A stretch of DNA of 6,975 nt from an uncultured Lachnospiraceae bacterium. Its GTDB lineage: Bacteria; Bacillota_A; Clostridia; Lachnospirales; Lachnospiraceae. This document shows positions 1 to 6,912 of the stretch, one piece after another. The notes beneath the pieces were generated by a model, which worked only from the letters and a program-made list of their open reading frames with translations, was not told the origin of the DNA and made no database searches. Each line of letters starts with the position of its first letter. Position 1 is the stretch's first letter. Location of the stretch: assembly GCA_947302185.1 (NCBI GenBank), contig CAMYVI010000134.1, positions 1-6,975 of the forward strand, written 5' to 3'. The position numbers and the translations under genes were made by a program.

Positions 1-1193
1 ACAACGTCTCGACAGATACGCAGGAAAAACCGGTTTTAAGTTCTTCACCTGACGGCAGACTCGGCATCGTTCCGCTTCTCAGCACCATGGAAATCGGCCA
101 AAAGATCAATGATCATCTTGTAGGCTGGAGAAAGAAAAGAGTTGAAGACGAACTTGTATCCGGTGCCAACGGCTACGTGCGCGACTCTTTTATCATCACT
201 GCAAATACTCCCCGTTTCGGCTCCGGCGAAGGAAAAGGAGCCATTAAAGAGACAGTCAGAGGCGATGATCTCTATATTCTCGTCGATGTCTGCAACTACA
301 GCGTAACCTACAATATCGCAGGATTTGAAAATGTAATGTCACCCGATGATCATTATCAGGATCTGAAGCGTGTTATCGCTGCGGCAGCCGGGAAAGCACG
401 CCGTATCAACGTGATCATGCCTTACCTGTATGAGGGCAGACAGCAGATACGCAACGGACGCGAGTCCCTCGACTGTGCAAATGTACTGCAGGAGCTGGTG
501 AACCTCGGCGTTGCAAATATCATCACTTTTGATGCTCACGACCCGCGCGTGCAGAATGCGATCCCGCTCTCCGGTTTCGAGTCGATGACCCCGACTTACC
601 AGTTCATCAAGAATATACTGCGCTACAACAAAGGTCTCAAAATCGATGCCGATCACCTTATGTCGATCAGCCCGGATCAGGGCGGTATGAGACGGGCTAT
701 TTATATAGCAAATGTTCTCGGTATAAATATGGGTATGCTCTATAAGCGCCGCGACTATACAACAGTCACCAACGGCATCCATCCGGTCATCGCGCATGAG
801 TTCCTGGGATCCGATGTTGAGGGAAAGGATATTATCATTATCGACGATATGATATCCTCAGGTGACAAAGTGCTCGAAACGGCTCAGCACCTGAAGCGCA
901 AAAAGTGCGGAAAGGTTTTCATATGCGCCACATTCGGAATATTCACCGCCGGTATCAGCAGGTTTGACGACGCCTACAAGAGAGGTATCTTTGACATGCT
1001 GATCACGACCAACCTTGTTTATCAGCCGGAAGAACTCCTTCAGAAGAAGTACTATGTGAACTGTGATATGAGCAAATATCTTGCACTTATCATTGACACG
1101 ATAAATCACGATGCGTCGCTCTCTCACCTGCTGGATCCGGCCGACCGCATTCACAAGGTCGTGGACAAGTATAACAGAGGTGAAAAAGTCTGA
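1..1193 (+). CDS. prs: Ribose-phosphate pyrophosphokinase (PRPP synthetase), 5' end off the window
   Basis: This enzyme transfers pyrophosphate from ATP to ribose-5-phosphate to make PRPP, the precursor of purines, pyrimidines, histidine, tryptophan and NAD; it is cytosolic. Counting from the Met at 87 as residue 1, the PRPP-binding loop is IIDDMISSGD (251-260), the loop normally written SPDxGG is SPDQGG (195-200), a basic KRR catalytic-loop motif lies at 220-222, and the nucleotide/metal region has GRQQ (117-120) and FDAHD (148-152, with the likely Mg-binding His151). The frame is open from base 3: 28 further codons, including GRLGIVPLL, read as natural protein. They contain no other ATG, GTG or TTG, and no Shine-Dalgarno precedes the ATG at 87. 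I therefore infer that the true start is upstream of the window. The visible 396 residues exceed the roughly 315 of classical Prs. The sequence is divergent, with an insertion around residues 70-92, and matches what I know of the Lachnospiraceae branch. The stop is TGA at 1191-1193. Confidence 0.9.
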   Translation, partial: NVSTDTQEKPVLSSSPDGRLGIVPLLSTMEIGQKINDHLVGWRKKRVEDELVSGANGYVRDSFIITANTPRFGSGEGKGAIKETVRGDDLYILVDVCNYSVTYNIAGFENVMSPDDHYQDLKRVIAAAAGKARRINVIMPYLYEGRQQIRNGRESLDCANVLQELVNLGVANIITFDAHDPRVQNAIPLSGFESMTPTYQFIKNILRYNKGLKIDADHLMSISPDQGGMRRAIYIANVLGINMGMLYKRRDYTTVTNGIHPVIAHEFLGSDVEGKDIIIIDDMISSGDKVLETAQHLKRKKCGKVFICATFGIFTAGISRFDDAYKRGIFDMLITTNLVYQPEELLQKKYYVNCDMSKYLALIIDTINHDASLSHLLDPADRIHKVVDKYNRGEKV

Positions 1194-1245
1194 TACATCT
1201 TTTTAAGAATATCTAAAGTAACTTTTTTGGGGGTTTAATACGCCT

Positions 1246-1473
1246 ATGCTGCCAAAAGATCCAATGATATTACTCAGCTACGTGAATCTCAAGCTCCGGG
1301 ACTTTTATCCGGATCTTGAGTCTTTCTGCGCGGGCGAGTGCGTAGATAAGGATTATATTTTAGATAAGCTTGAATCGATCGATTACGATTATGATCCGAA
1401 TACCAATCAGTTCCAGACTCACTGGGGAGATTATGCATACCCGGATGAACGTCCGAAATTCCCCTGGGAGTAA
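1246..1473 (+). CDS. DUF4250-like small protein (75 aa), function unknown
   Basis: This is a short acidic protein that starts MLPKDPMILLSYVNLKLRD and continues with a helical segment up to YDYDPNTNQF (residues 47-56). That pattern matches my recollection of DUF4250, a family of roughly 60-residue clostridial proteins of unknown role. There is no signal peptide or membrane segment. The last 18 residues (58-75) are rich in aromatic, Pro and acidic residues and end in FPWE; they extend past what I remember as the family core. The start is supported by a GGGGG run at 1229-1233, 12 nt before the ATG and an unusually long spacing, and by an in-frame TAA at 1219-1221 that rules out a longer form. 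It begins 52 nt after the PRPP synthetase stop with no terminator or clear promoter between, so it is probably the last gene of that transcript. No catalytic motif is visible, and I do not assign a function. Confidence 0.8.
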   Translation: MLPKDPMILLSYVNLKLRDFYPDLESFCAGECVDKDYILDKLESIDYDYDPNTNQFQTHWGDYAYPDERPKFPWE

Positions 1474-1568
1474 GCATATAGCTCCGGTAAGACGAGAGCG
1501 TTTCGGTATTCTTATCGTTGTGCGCACGATGGACAGTACCTTCTGTATTTTGTATAAATGACTGCGTT

Positions 1569-1601
1569 AAAAGGCTGCCGGACAAAATCCGGCAGCCTTT
1601 T
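1569..1601. terminator. Bidirectional rho-independent terminator
   Basis: A perfect 14-bp inverted repeat has arms AAAAGGCTGCCGGA (1569-1582) and TCCGGCAGCCTTTT (1588-1601), separated by the loop CAAAA (1583-1587). The ten inner pairs include seven G-C, and the outer four pairs are A-T, so a U-run follows the GC stem whichever strand is transcribed. It lies 95 nt after the DUF4250 stop (+) and 40 nt after the clpB stop (-), the expected place for a shared terminator between convergent genes. Confidence 0.92.
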
Positions 1602-1641
1602 CTTACACGCATCTGCGCACATCATATCTCTTATGTTTCTG

Positions 1642-4251
1642 TCAGTCGTCTTCTCTTACAGTCAGCGTATCCGCCACACGGCCGGTCAGACCGTCTCCGT
1701 CTCTGTCGATAATAATTACAGAGCCCTCATGAATCTCACTCTTCAGAATGATTCTGGCAGCCAGCGTCTCAACATTCTGCTGCAGATACCGCTTGAGCGG
1801 TCTTGCGCCGTATACAGGATCATAGCCCTGCTCTATGCAATACTCTCTGGCTTCATCCGTAAGGCGGATGCTGATCTGCTGCTCCGCCAGCCTCTTATTC
1901 AGATCATTCATCAGAAGTTCGACGATTCCGCCGATATTTTCCTTCGTCAGCGGCTTGAACATGATGATCTCATCCAGACGATTGAGGAATTCCGGACGGA
2001 AATGCGTTCTGAGCTCGTTTCTGACCATCTCCACAGCGTAGTTTTGAATTTCTCCGTTCTCATCAATTCCGTCCAAAAGGAACTGTGATCCGAGATTGGA
2101 GGTCATAATGATAATCGTATTCTTGAAGTCTACAGTCCTTCCCTGGCTGTCCGTGATATGGCCATCGTCAAGCACCTGCAGAAGGACATTGAAGACATCC
2201 GGGTGTGCTTTCTCGATCTCATCGAACAGGACGACCGAGAACGGTTTTCTCCGTACGGCCTCTGTCAGCTGCCCTCCCTCATCGTATCCGACATATCCCG
2301 GAGGCGCTCCGATCAGTCTCGACACGGAGAACTTCTCCATGTACTCACTCATATCGATACGCACCATATTGTTCTCATCGTCGAAAAGGTTAGCAGCCAG
2401 TGTTTTCGCAAGTTCGGTCTTGCCGACGCCTGTCGGACCGAGGAAGAGGAAGGAACCGATAGGTCTCTTCGGATCCTTGATGCCCGCCTTCGAACGAAGG
2501 ATGGCATCAGACACCTTGCTGACAGCCTCATCCTGACCGATGACTCTCTTGTGAAGCTCCGAATCAAGACTAAGAACCTTTTCCCTCTCCCCCTGAGTCA
2601 GTTTGCTGACCGGTATACCTGTCCACTTGGACACGATCCTGCCGATCTCGTCATCCGTGACTTCCTCATGGACCATAGAATGATCTCTGTTCTTCATCTT
2701 CGCTTCCGCTTCAGCCATTTCCTTCTGGACCTTCGGAAGTTCTCCGTATTGAAGCTGAGCGGCCTTATCAAGATTATACTCCCGCTTTGCAATTTCTATC
2801 TGTGAATTCAGCTCGTCAATCTTCTCGCGGTATACTTTGAGTCCTTCGACGGCTTTCTTGTCGTTTTCCCATTGGGCTTTCTGCACATTGAATACATCAC
2901 GCTTCTCCGCCAGATTTTTCTGCAAAGTTGCGAGTCTCTCCCGGCTGAGGTTATCCGTTTCCTTTTTGAGAGCTGCCTCCTCTATCTCCATCTGCATGAT
3001 ATGTCTCTGCATCTCATCGAGTTCTGTCGGCAGAGAATTCAACTCAGACTTGATCAGTGCACACGCCTCATCCACGAGGTCTATAGCCTTGTCCGGCAGG
3101 AATCTGTCCGTAATATATCTCTGAGAGAGCGTCGCAGCGGCCACAAGCGCGCTGTCCGTGATCTTTACGCCGTGATATACCTCGTACCTCTCCTTGAGAC
3201 CTCTAAGAATAGATATCGTCTCCTCGAGAGAAGGCTCGTCGACAAGTACCGGCTGAAATCTTCTCTCGAGCGCTTTATCCTTCTCGATGTACTTTCTGTA
3301 TTCATCCAGTGTCGTAGCGCCGATGCAGTGAAGTTCACCGCGGGCGAGCATCGGCTTCAGCATATTTCCGGCATCCATAGCGCCGTCTGTCTTGCCTGCA
3401 CCCACGATCAGGTGAAGCTCATCGATGAAGAGAATTATTTCACCTTCCGACTTTCTCACTTCCTCGAGGACCGCTTTCAGTCTCTCCTCGAACTCGCCTC
3501 TGTACTTGGCTCCTGCTACGAGCGCGCCCATATCGAGGGCAAAGATATGCTTATTCTTCAGATTATCCGGCACGTCTCCGGCCACGATTCTCTGAGCAAG
3601 CCCTTCGACCGCCGCGGTCTTGCCGACACCCGGCTCACCGATCAGAACAGGATTATTCTTTGTCTTCCTCGAGAGAATTAAAATAGCATTCCGGATCTCA
3701 TCATCACGTCCGATAACCGGATCCAGCTTCTGAGCTCTGGCTTTCTCCACGAGATCCGTGCCGTATTTGTTCAGCGTATCATATGTGGCTTCCGGATTGT
3801 CGGTCGTGACTCTCTGATTGCCGCGAACCGTGCTGAGTGCTTTCAGGAAAGTATCCCGGTTTATGCCGAAACGCTTAAATAGCGGTTTTACGGTCCTGCT
3901 CTCATTTCGGATAACGGAGAGGAAAAGATGCTCGACGGAGACATACTCATCTCCCATAGCTTTAGCCTCATCCTCCGCTTTGATAAGAGCTTTGTTCAGA
4001 TCTGCTCCGATATAGGGCTTTCCGCCGTTTACCTTTACGCGGGCTTCTATAGCCTCCCTTACGGCATCCGTGAACCTTTTCGGCTCAATATTCATTTTTT
4101 CAATAAGTTTCAGGATCAGGCTGTCATCCTGGGTAATGAGAGCATAAATCAGATGCTCCTGCTCGACCTCCTGATTTCCGAAGTCATAGGCAATCTTCTC
4201 CAGATTCTGGATTGCCTCCATTGATTTCTGTGTAAATTTCTGAATGTTCAT
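1642..4251 (-). CDS. clpB: ATP-dependent chaperone/disaggregase ClpB
   Basis: ClpB is a hexameric cytosolic AAA+ machine that pulls polypeptides out of aggregates through its central pore, together with DnaK/DnaJ/GrpE. The 869 residues match the full-length family. Residues 1-145 are the double Clp N-domain ([22 protein letters not shown]). AAA1 has Walker A GEPGVGKT (205-212), pore loop KYRGEFEE (249-256, Tyr250), Walker B LFIDEL (274-279) and arginine fingers in ERRFQP (329-334). Residues about 400-530 form the charged coiled-coil middle domain that defines ClpB as against ClpA or ClpX. AAA2 has Walker A GPTGVGKT (605-612), pore loop GYVGYDEGG (652-660), Walker [14 protein letters not shown] (673-685), sensor 1 TSNLGS (717-722) and sensor 2 GARPLKR (815-821). 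I see no IGF/IGL ClpP-docking loop, as expected. The ATG at 4251 follows a strong AGGAGG and gives a normal N-terminus. It is controlled by a CIRCE operator upstream. All catalytic motifs are intact. Confidence 0.98.
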   Translation of the reverse strand: MNIQKFTQKSMEAIQNLEKIAYDFGNQEVEQEHLIYALITQDDSLILKLIEKMNIEPKRFTDAVREAIEARVKVNGGKPYIGADLNKALIKAEDEAKAMGDEYVSVEHLFLSVIRNESRTVKPLFKRFGINRDTFLKALSTVRGNQRVTTDNPEATYDTLNKYGTDLVEKARAQKLDPVIGRDDEIRNAILILSRKTKNNPVLIGEPGVGKTAAVEGLAQRIVAGDVPDNLKNKHIFALDMGALVAGAKYRGEFEERLKAVLEEVRKSEGEIILFIDELHLIVGAGKTDGAMDAGNMLKPMLARGELHCIGATTLDEYRKYIEKDKALERRFQPVLVDEPSLEETISILRGLKERYEVYHGVKITDSALVAAATLSQRYITDRFLPDKAIDLVDEACALIKSELNSLPTELDEMQRHIMQMEIEEAALKKETDNLSRERLATLQKNLAEKRDVFNVQKAQWENDKKAVEGLKVYREKIDELNSQIEIAKREYNLDKAAQLQYGELPKVQKEMAEAEAKMKNRDHSMVHEEVTDDEIGRIVSKWTGIPVSKLTQGEREKVLSLDSELHKRVIGQDEAVSKVSDAILRSKAGIKDPKRPIGSFLFLGPTGVGKTELAKTLAANLFDDENNMVRIDMSEYMEKFSVSRLIGAPPGYVGYDEGGQLTEAVRRKPFSVVLFDEIEKAHPDVFNVLLQVLDDGHITDSQGRTVDFKNTIIIMTSNLGSQFLLDGIDENGEIQNYAVEMVRNELRTHFRPEFLNRLDEIIMFKPLTKENIGGIVELLMNDLNKRLAEQQISIRLTDEAREYCIEQGYDPVYGARPLKRYLQQNVETLAARIILKSEIHEGSVIIIDRDGDGLTGRVADTLTVREDD

Positions 4252-4255
4252 AAAT

Positions 4256-4269
4256 CCACCTCCTCCCCC
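4256..4269 (-). promoter_or_regulatory. Strong ribosome binding site of clpB
   Basis: Read on the minus strand, GGGGGAGGAGGTGG precedes the clpB ATG. The AGGAGG core (4259-4264) lies 7 nt from the start codon, which fixes the start at 4251. The G-run just upstream can pair with CCCC (4279-4282) across a short AT-rich loop, giving a small hairpin next to the site. Confidence 0.92.
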
Positions 4270-4331
4270 ATAAAATGCGGGGATTCACAGAGTCTTTTTT
4301 CCGGTTCTGTCCCGTCCTCTGTTCTATGTGA

Positions 4332-4360
4332 ACTATAACATTAAAATTAGCACTCGTCAA
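4332..4360 (-). promoter_or_regulatory. Vegetative (SigA-type) promoter of clpB
   Basis: On the minus strand the -35 box is TTGACG (4355-4360) and the -10 box is TATAGT (4332-4337), separated by exactly 17 bp. Each matches the consensus at five of six positions. Transcription should begin near 4325, leaving a leader of about 74 nt. The -35 box lies inside the CIRCE repeat, which explains how repressor binding would block RNA polymerase. Confidence 0.88.
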
Positions 4361-4373
4361 GAGCGAGTGCTAA
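4347..4373. promoter_or_regulatory. CIRCE operator (HrcA binding site)
   Basis: The arms TTAGCACTC (4347-4355) and GAGTGCTAA (4365-4373) flank a 9-nt spacer (4356-4364). This is the exact consensus of the CIRCE heat-shock operator, with no mismatch. In the Firmicutes, HrcA binds CIRCE and represses groESL and dnaK operons until heat shock. Here the element overlaps the -35 box of the clpB promoter and lies about 96 nt upstream of its start codon, so clpB is inferred to belong to the HrcA regulon. Confidence 0.97.
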
Positions 4374-4374
4374 C

Positions 4375-4396
4375 AATTTTTAACTTTTTTATTTTT
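4375..4396 (-). promoter_or_regulatory. A/T-tract upstream of the clpB promoter, possible UP-like element
   Basis: Directly upstream of the CIRCE element, the minus strand reads as phased A-runs (AAAAATAAAAAAG then TTAAAAATTG). A-tracts in this region, about 50-70 bases before the predicted start of transcription, often bind the alpha C-terminal domain of RNA polymerase. The composition is what I see; the activating role is inference. The tract is in the wrong position and orientation to act as a terminator U-run for manA. Confidence 0.3.
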
Positions 4397-4477
4397 CCGT
4401 TACGGTGAGAACCGCATGGAAGTCCTGGAACAGGGATCAACTTCTTACATTTCTTTCTGTTACTCGGTTCCTGCCTG

Positions 4478-5581
4478 TCATCCCCTCACGTCGAGGAACT
4501 GAGCCTGGCCGTGAATCCTGATTTCAACGGAGTTCGCCGGGATAAATATACAATCCCCCTTATAAAAGCGCAGTACCGCATCACCCGTCTCATAGCCGGC
4601 AGCGACAGAGTCATCCGAATCGCAGTCGTCCGCGACCATATCTTCTGTCGGAACCGCTTCTTCACGGCTATAGGAAATACACCCGCACCCGTCCACGCAG
4701 AGCAATACCCTGAAGGAACTTGCATCGGATCTGTAAGAAACCATTTCTCTGCACCGCTCGGTATTTACGAGCATGCGGTGTACTTCAAAATACTTGCATC
4801 TGCCGAGCAGCTCTGTTGCACATCCTCTCCTGTACTGCAGTACCCGCATGGGCTGTCTCGGTTCTCCGGCAGCCTCAAGGTTGGCAACTCTCAGAGCTTT
4901 GTCTATATGCAGTTCTCTCTTCTTTCCGTCTTTTCCGACGCGATCATAATCATACAGTCTATAGGTCAGATTGGAATTTTCCTGAATTTCCGCCAGAAGA
5001 GTCCCGGCTCCGATCGCATGAATTGTTCCCGCCTCGACATAAAATACATCATCCTTGTTGACACGTACTTTCTGCAGATGCTTTTCTATCGTGCCGTCCT
5101 CAATACTCTTCCTGAGCTCTTCGGCTGTCATGCTGTGCCGGAGTCCGTATACAAGTGATGCATCTTTGGCCGCGTCCAGCACATACCACATTTCCGTCTT
5201 TCCGAGCTGTCCGTTCTCATGGATCCCGGCATACTCATCATCCGGATGTACCTGAATCGACAGATTTTTATCGGCGTCAATCAACTTGATCAAAATAGGC
5301 AGCTCACCGGCCGTATCGGGATGCGTCCCGAGAAACTCCGGATGCATCCTGAGTACGTCTGTGAGCAGATAATTATTGAACGGACCGCTCACTACTGTGG
5401 CCGGTCCGTCCCTGTGTGTGGAACACTCCCATGTCTCCGCAAGAGGTTCCATGGGAATATCCTTCGAAAAATCATCATTTAGTCTGCGTCCGCCCCAGAT
5501 GTAGTCTTTTCCTGCAGGCTTCAGCAGAAACGGTACATAATATCCTTTTTTATTGTTCAAGAGCATATTTTTTCTTGTCAT
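4478..5581 (-). CDS. manA: Mannose-6-phosphate isomerase, class I
   Basis: This zinc enzyme interconverts fructose-6-phosphate and mannose-6-phosphate in the cytosol, the entry to GDP-mannose synthesis. The family opening is seen in FLLKPAGKDYIWGGRRL (residues 18-34). Zinc ligands are inferred as Gln110 and His112 (IQVHPDD), Glu130 (KTEMWYVL) and His188 (GTIHAIGAG). The ENSNLTYRLYDYDR segment (201-214) carries the likely catalytic Arg214. At 367 residues it is longer than the usual 310-320 of the short (Bacillus-like) form. Much of the excess is an acidic stretch at residues 306-334 in the C-terminal beta-barrel, between the GCGCISYS strand and the KGDCIFIPA strand. The chosen ATG (5581) has AGGGAG 10 nt upstream and overlaps the end of manC by 32 nt; an alternative Met6 (5566) has no comparable site. 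The pairing with manC supports a role in making GDP-mannose rather than in mannose catabolism. Confidence 0.95.
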   Translation of the reverse strand: MTRKNMLLNNKKGYYVPFLLKPAGKDYIWGGRRLNDDFSKDIPMEPLAETWECSTHRDGPATVVSGPFNNYLLTDVLRMHPEFLGTHPDTAGELPILIKLIDADKNLSIQVHPDDEYAGIHENGQLGKTEMWYVLDAAKDASLVYGLRHSMTAEELRKSIEDGTIEKHLQKVRVNKDDVFYVEAGTIHAIGAGTLLAEIQENSNLTYRLYDYDRVGKDGKKRELHIDKALRVANLEAAGEPRQPMRVLQYRRGCATELLGRCKYFEVHRMLVNTERCREMVSYRSDASSFRVLLCVDGCGCISYSREEAVPTEDMVADDCDSDDSVAAGYETGDAVLRFYKGDCIFIPANSVEIRIHGQAQFLDVRG

Positions 5582-6866
5582 GAACAGTAATCTCCCTGCC
5601 GAGCTGCACTTCGATAAGCTTCAGTTCCGTACGGGCTATGACGGTATGGCGGCATCCGGCCTGCATGGTGATCACGTCTCCCGGAGAGACCTCCTGTGTC
5701 ATCCCGTCGACTACAGTCGTACCGTTGCCGGAAATGACGACCCACACCTCATCCCGCAGGTCATGGCTGTGATAATTCATGCGGTGTCCCGGGTTCAGAG
5801 TGACTTTAATTGTCAGGCTCTCCTTTTCGACATCCAATACCCGAAAACTTCCCCAGGATTTTTCTGCGAACATGATCTGCTGATCGATACCGTCGACGTA
5901 GGGCTTTATATAGCTGGATTGATGTTTATCGGATACCAGAATTCCATCGGGACTTGCCGTAATGACGACATCGGTAAGCCCCATCGCAAGGATCGGTACA
6001 TTCAGCTCATTTATAACATGAACATTCTGACAGGTAGGCGCCATTATGACATTTCCGATGGCCTTCTCCGTCATGGATTCCGTCAGGGTATTCCAGGTCC
6101 CCAGATCTTTCCATTCGCCGTGGAAACGCATGACCTGAATATTTTTTTCCTGCTCCACAACAGCGTAATCAAAGCTGATCTTTTTAAGAGACTCATACTT
6201 CTCGTAGAGATCCTCATAATCCCTGAAATCTATCAGTTCATGAGCTTTGTCCAGAACAAATCTCAGCTTATGGGCAAATACGCCTCCGTTCCACAGCGCT
6301 CCCTGAGAGATATACTTCTGCGCCGTCAGATAGTCCGGCTTCTCCTTGAACGTCAGGACTCGGCTTACTGCAGCCTTATCCTCCGGAATGATATATCCGT
6401 ACTTTTCACTCGGGTACGTGGGCTCTATTCCCATGAGGACAAGATTGGCTTCACCTTTATCAGACTGCTCGCTGAGCGATCTGAGAGCCTCAAAATAGTC
6501 GTCATTCACATAGGGATCGACCGGGCACACAACCACTGATTCATCTTCCGGAACATTCCTGACATAATGCAGATATGCTATGGCGAGAGCGATTGCAGGG
6601 AAAGTATCTCTTCTGCAAGGCTCTATGGAGATGCCTACCGATTCTCCGAGCTGATTATGAATGGCCGAGACCTGAGTCTTCGACGTTGCTATTGTCACCT
6701 GTGCATCGGGATCGACTTTGCGGATCTGCCGATACATTTTCTGCACCATGGATTCATAATCCCCATCGTCGTTCCTGAATATCTTTATGAACTGTTTGGA
6801 ACGGATATCATTGGACAGCGGCCAGAGACGTTTTCCTGACCCGCCGGAAAGCAAAACTATGTTCAT
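5550..6866 (-). CDS. manC: Mannose-1-phosphate guanylyltransferase with C-terminal cupin domain
   Basis: The enzyme makes GDP-mannose and pyrophosphate from GTP and mannose-1-phosphate. Residues 1-270 form the nucleotidyltransferase fold: signature LLSGGSGKRLWPLS (5-18), VCPVDPYVND (113-122) where the family has a DH pair, the sugar-phosphate motif FKEKP (173-177), WNGGVFAH (192-199), FDYAVVEQ (232-239) and WKDLGTWNTL (252-261). Residues about 335-425 form a cupin with HSHDLRDEVWVVISG (366-380) and PGDVITMQAGCRH (395-407). In bifunctional ManC/AlgA proteins this domain is a type II phosphomannose isomerase. Here the usual HHHRAEHW motif is replaced, and a separate manA follows, so isomerase activity is doubtful. 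The start at 6866 has AAGAGGAG 4 nt upstream. Total length is 438 residues, slightly shorter than the roughly 470 of the bifunctional enzymes. The gene overlaps manA, which suggests translational coupling. Confidence 0.92.
   Translation of the reverse strand: MNIVLLSGGSGKRLWPLSNDIRSKQFIKIFRNDDGDYESMVQKMYRQIRKVDPDAQVTIATSKTQVSAIHNQLGESVGISIEPCRRDTFPAIALAIAYLHYVRNVPEDESVVVCPVDPYVNDDYFEALRSLSEQSDKGEANLVLMGIEPTYPSEKYGYIIPEDKAAVSRVLTFKEKPDYLTAQKYISQGALWNGGVFAHKLRFVLDKAHELIDFRDYEDLYEKYESLKKISFDYAVVEQEKNIQVMRFHGEWKDLGTWNTLTESMTEKAIGNVIMAPTCQNVHVINELNVPILAMGLTDVVITASPDGILVSDKHQSSYIKPYVDGIDQQIMFAEKSWGSFRVLDVEKESLTIKVTLNPGHRMNYHSHDLRDEVWVVISGNGTTVVDGMTQEVSPGDVITMQAGCRHTVIARTELKLIEVQLGREITVHDKKKYALEQ
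5592..5597 (-). promoter_or_regulatory. Ribosome binding site of manA inside manC
   Basis: The minus strand carries AGGGAG 10 nt before the manA ATG at 5581, within the last codons of manC. It favours the 5581 start over the in-frame ATG at 5566, which is preceded only by an A-rich stretch. Confidence 0.6.
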
Positions 6867-6870
6867 ATTA

Positions 6871-6878
6871 CTCCTCTT
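6871..6878 (-). promoter_or_regulatory. Ribosome binding site of manC
   Basis: AAGAGGAG on the minus strand lies 4 nt before the ATG at 6866, a slightly short but workable spacing. It fixes the manC start at the Met before NIVLLSGGSG, the normal start of this family. Confidence 0.8.
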
Positions 6879-6912
6879 AAGAAAACAGCCCCAGTTGCGC
6901 CTCTTATCTTTT

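Noticed and set aside
339..797. 152-codon minus-strand frame inside the PRPP synthetase gene
   Set aside because: It is antisense to the catalytic core of prs, with no start signal or family match.
1194..1245. Possible separate promoter for the DUF4250 gene in the AT-rich gap
   Set aside because: There is no convincing -35/-10 pair within 52 bp, so co-transcription with prs is simpler.
1514..1530. Short inverted repeat ATCGT/ACGAT around the palindrome GTGCGCAC in the gap after the DUF4250 gene
   Set aside because: The stem is only 5 bp and no U-run follows. It could be a chance palindrome; the terminator at 1569-1601 is far stronger.
1558..2088. 176-codon plus-strand frame starting before the terminator and running into clpB
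   Set aside because: It crosses the strong terminator hairpin and the 3' end of clpB antisense; not a plausible gene.
2872..3681. 269-codon open frame on the plus strand opposite clpB
   Set aside because: It lies fully inside clpB on the other strand; the translation looks like reverse-complement composition, with no recognisable domain.
4252..4400. CtsR operator in front of clpB
   Set aside because: I looked for tandem heptads like AGGTCAAA near the promoter and found none; the only recognisable operator is CIRCE.
4511..5158. 215-codon open frame on the plus strand opposite manA
   Set aside because: It is antisense to the zinc-site and C-terminal part of manA, with no family resemblance. 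Shadow.
5553..6539. Long open frame (328 codons) on the plus strand opposite manC
   Set aside because: It is wholly antisense to manC, whose motifs are unambiguous. The translation resembles no family I know, and no ribosome binding site is evident. It is a codon-bias shadow.
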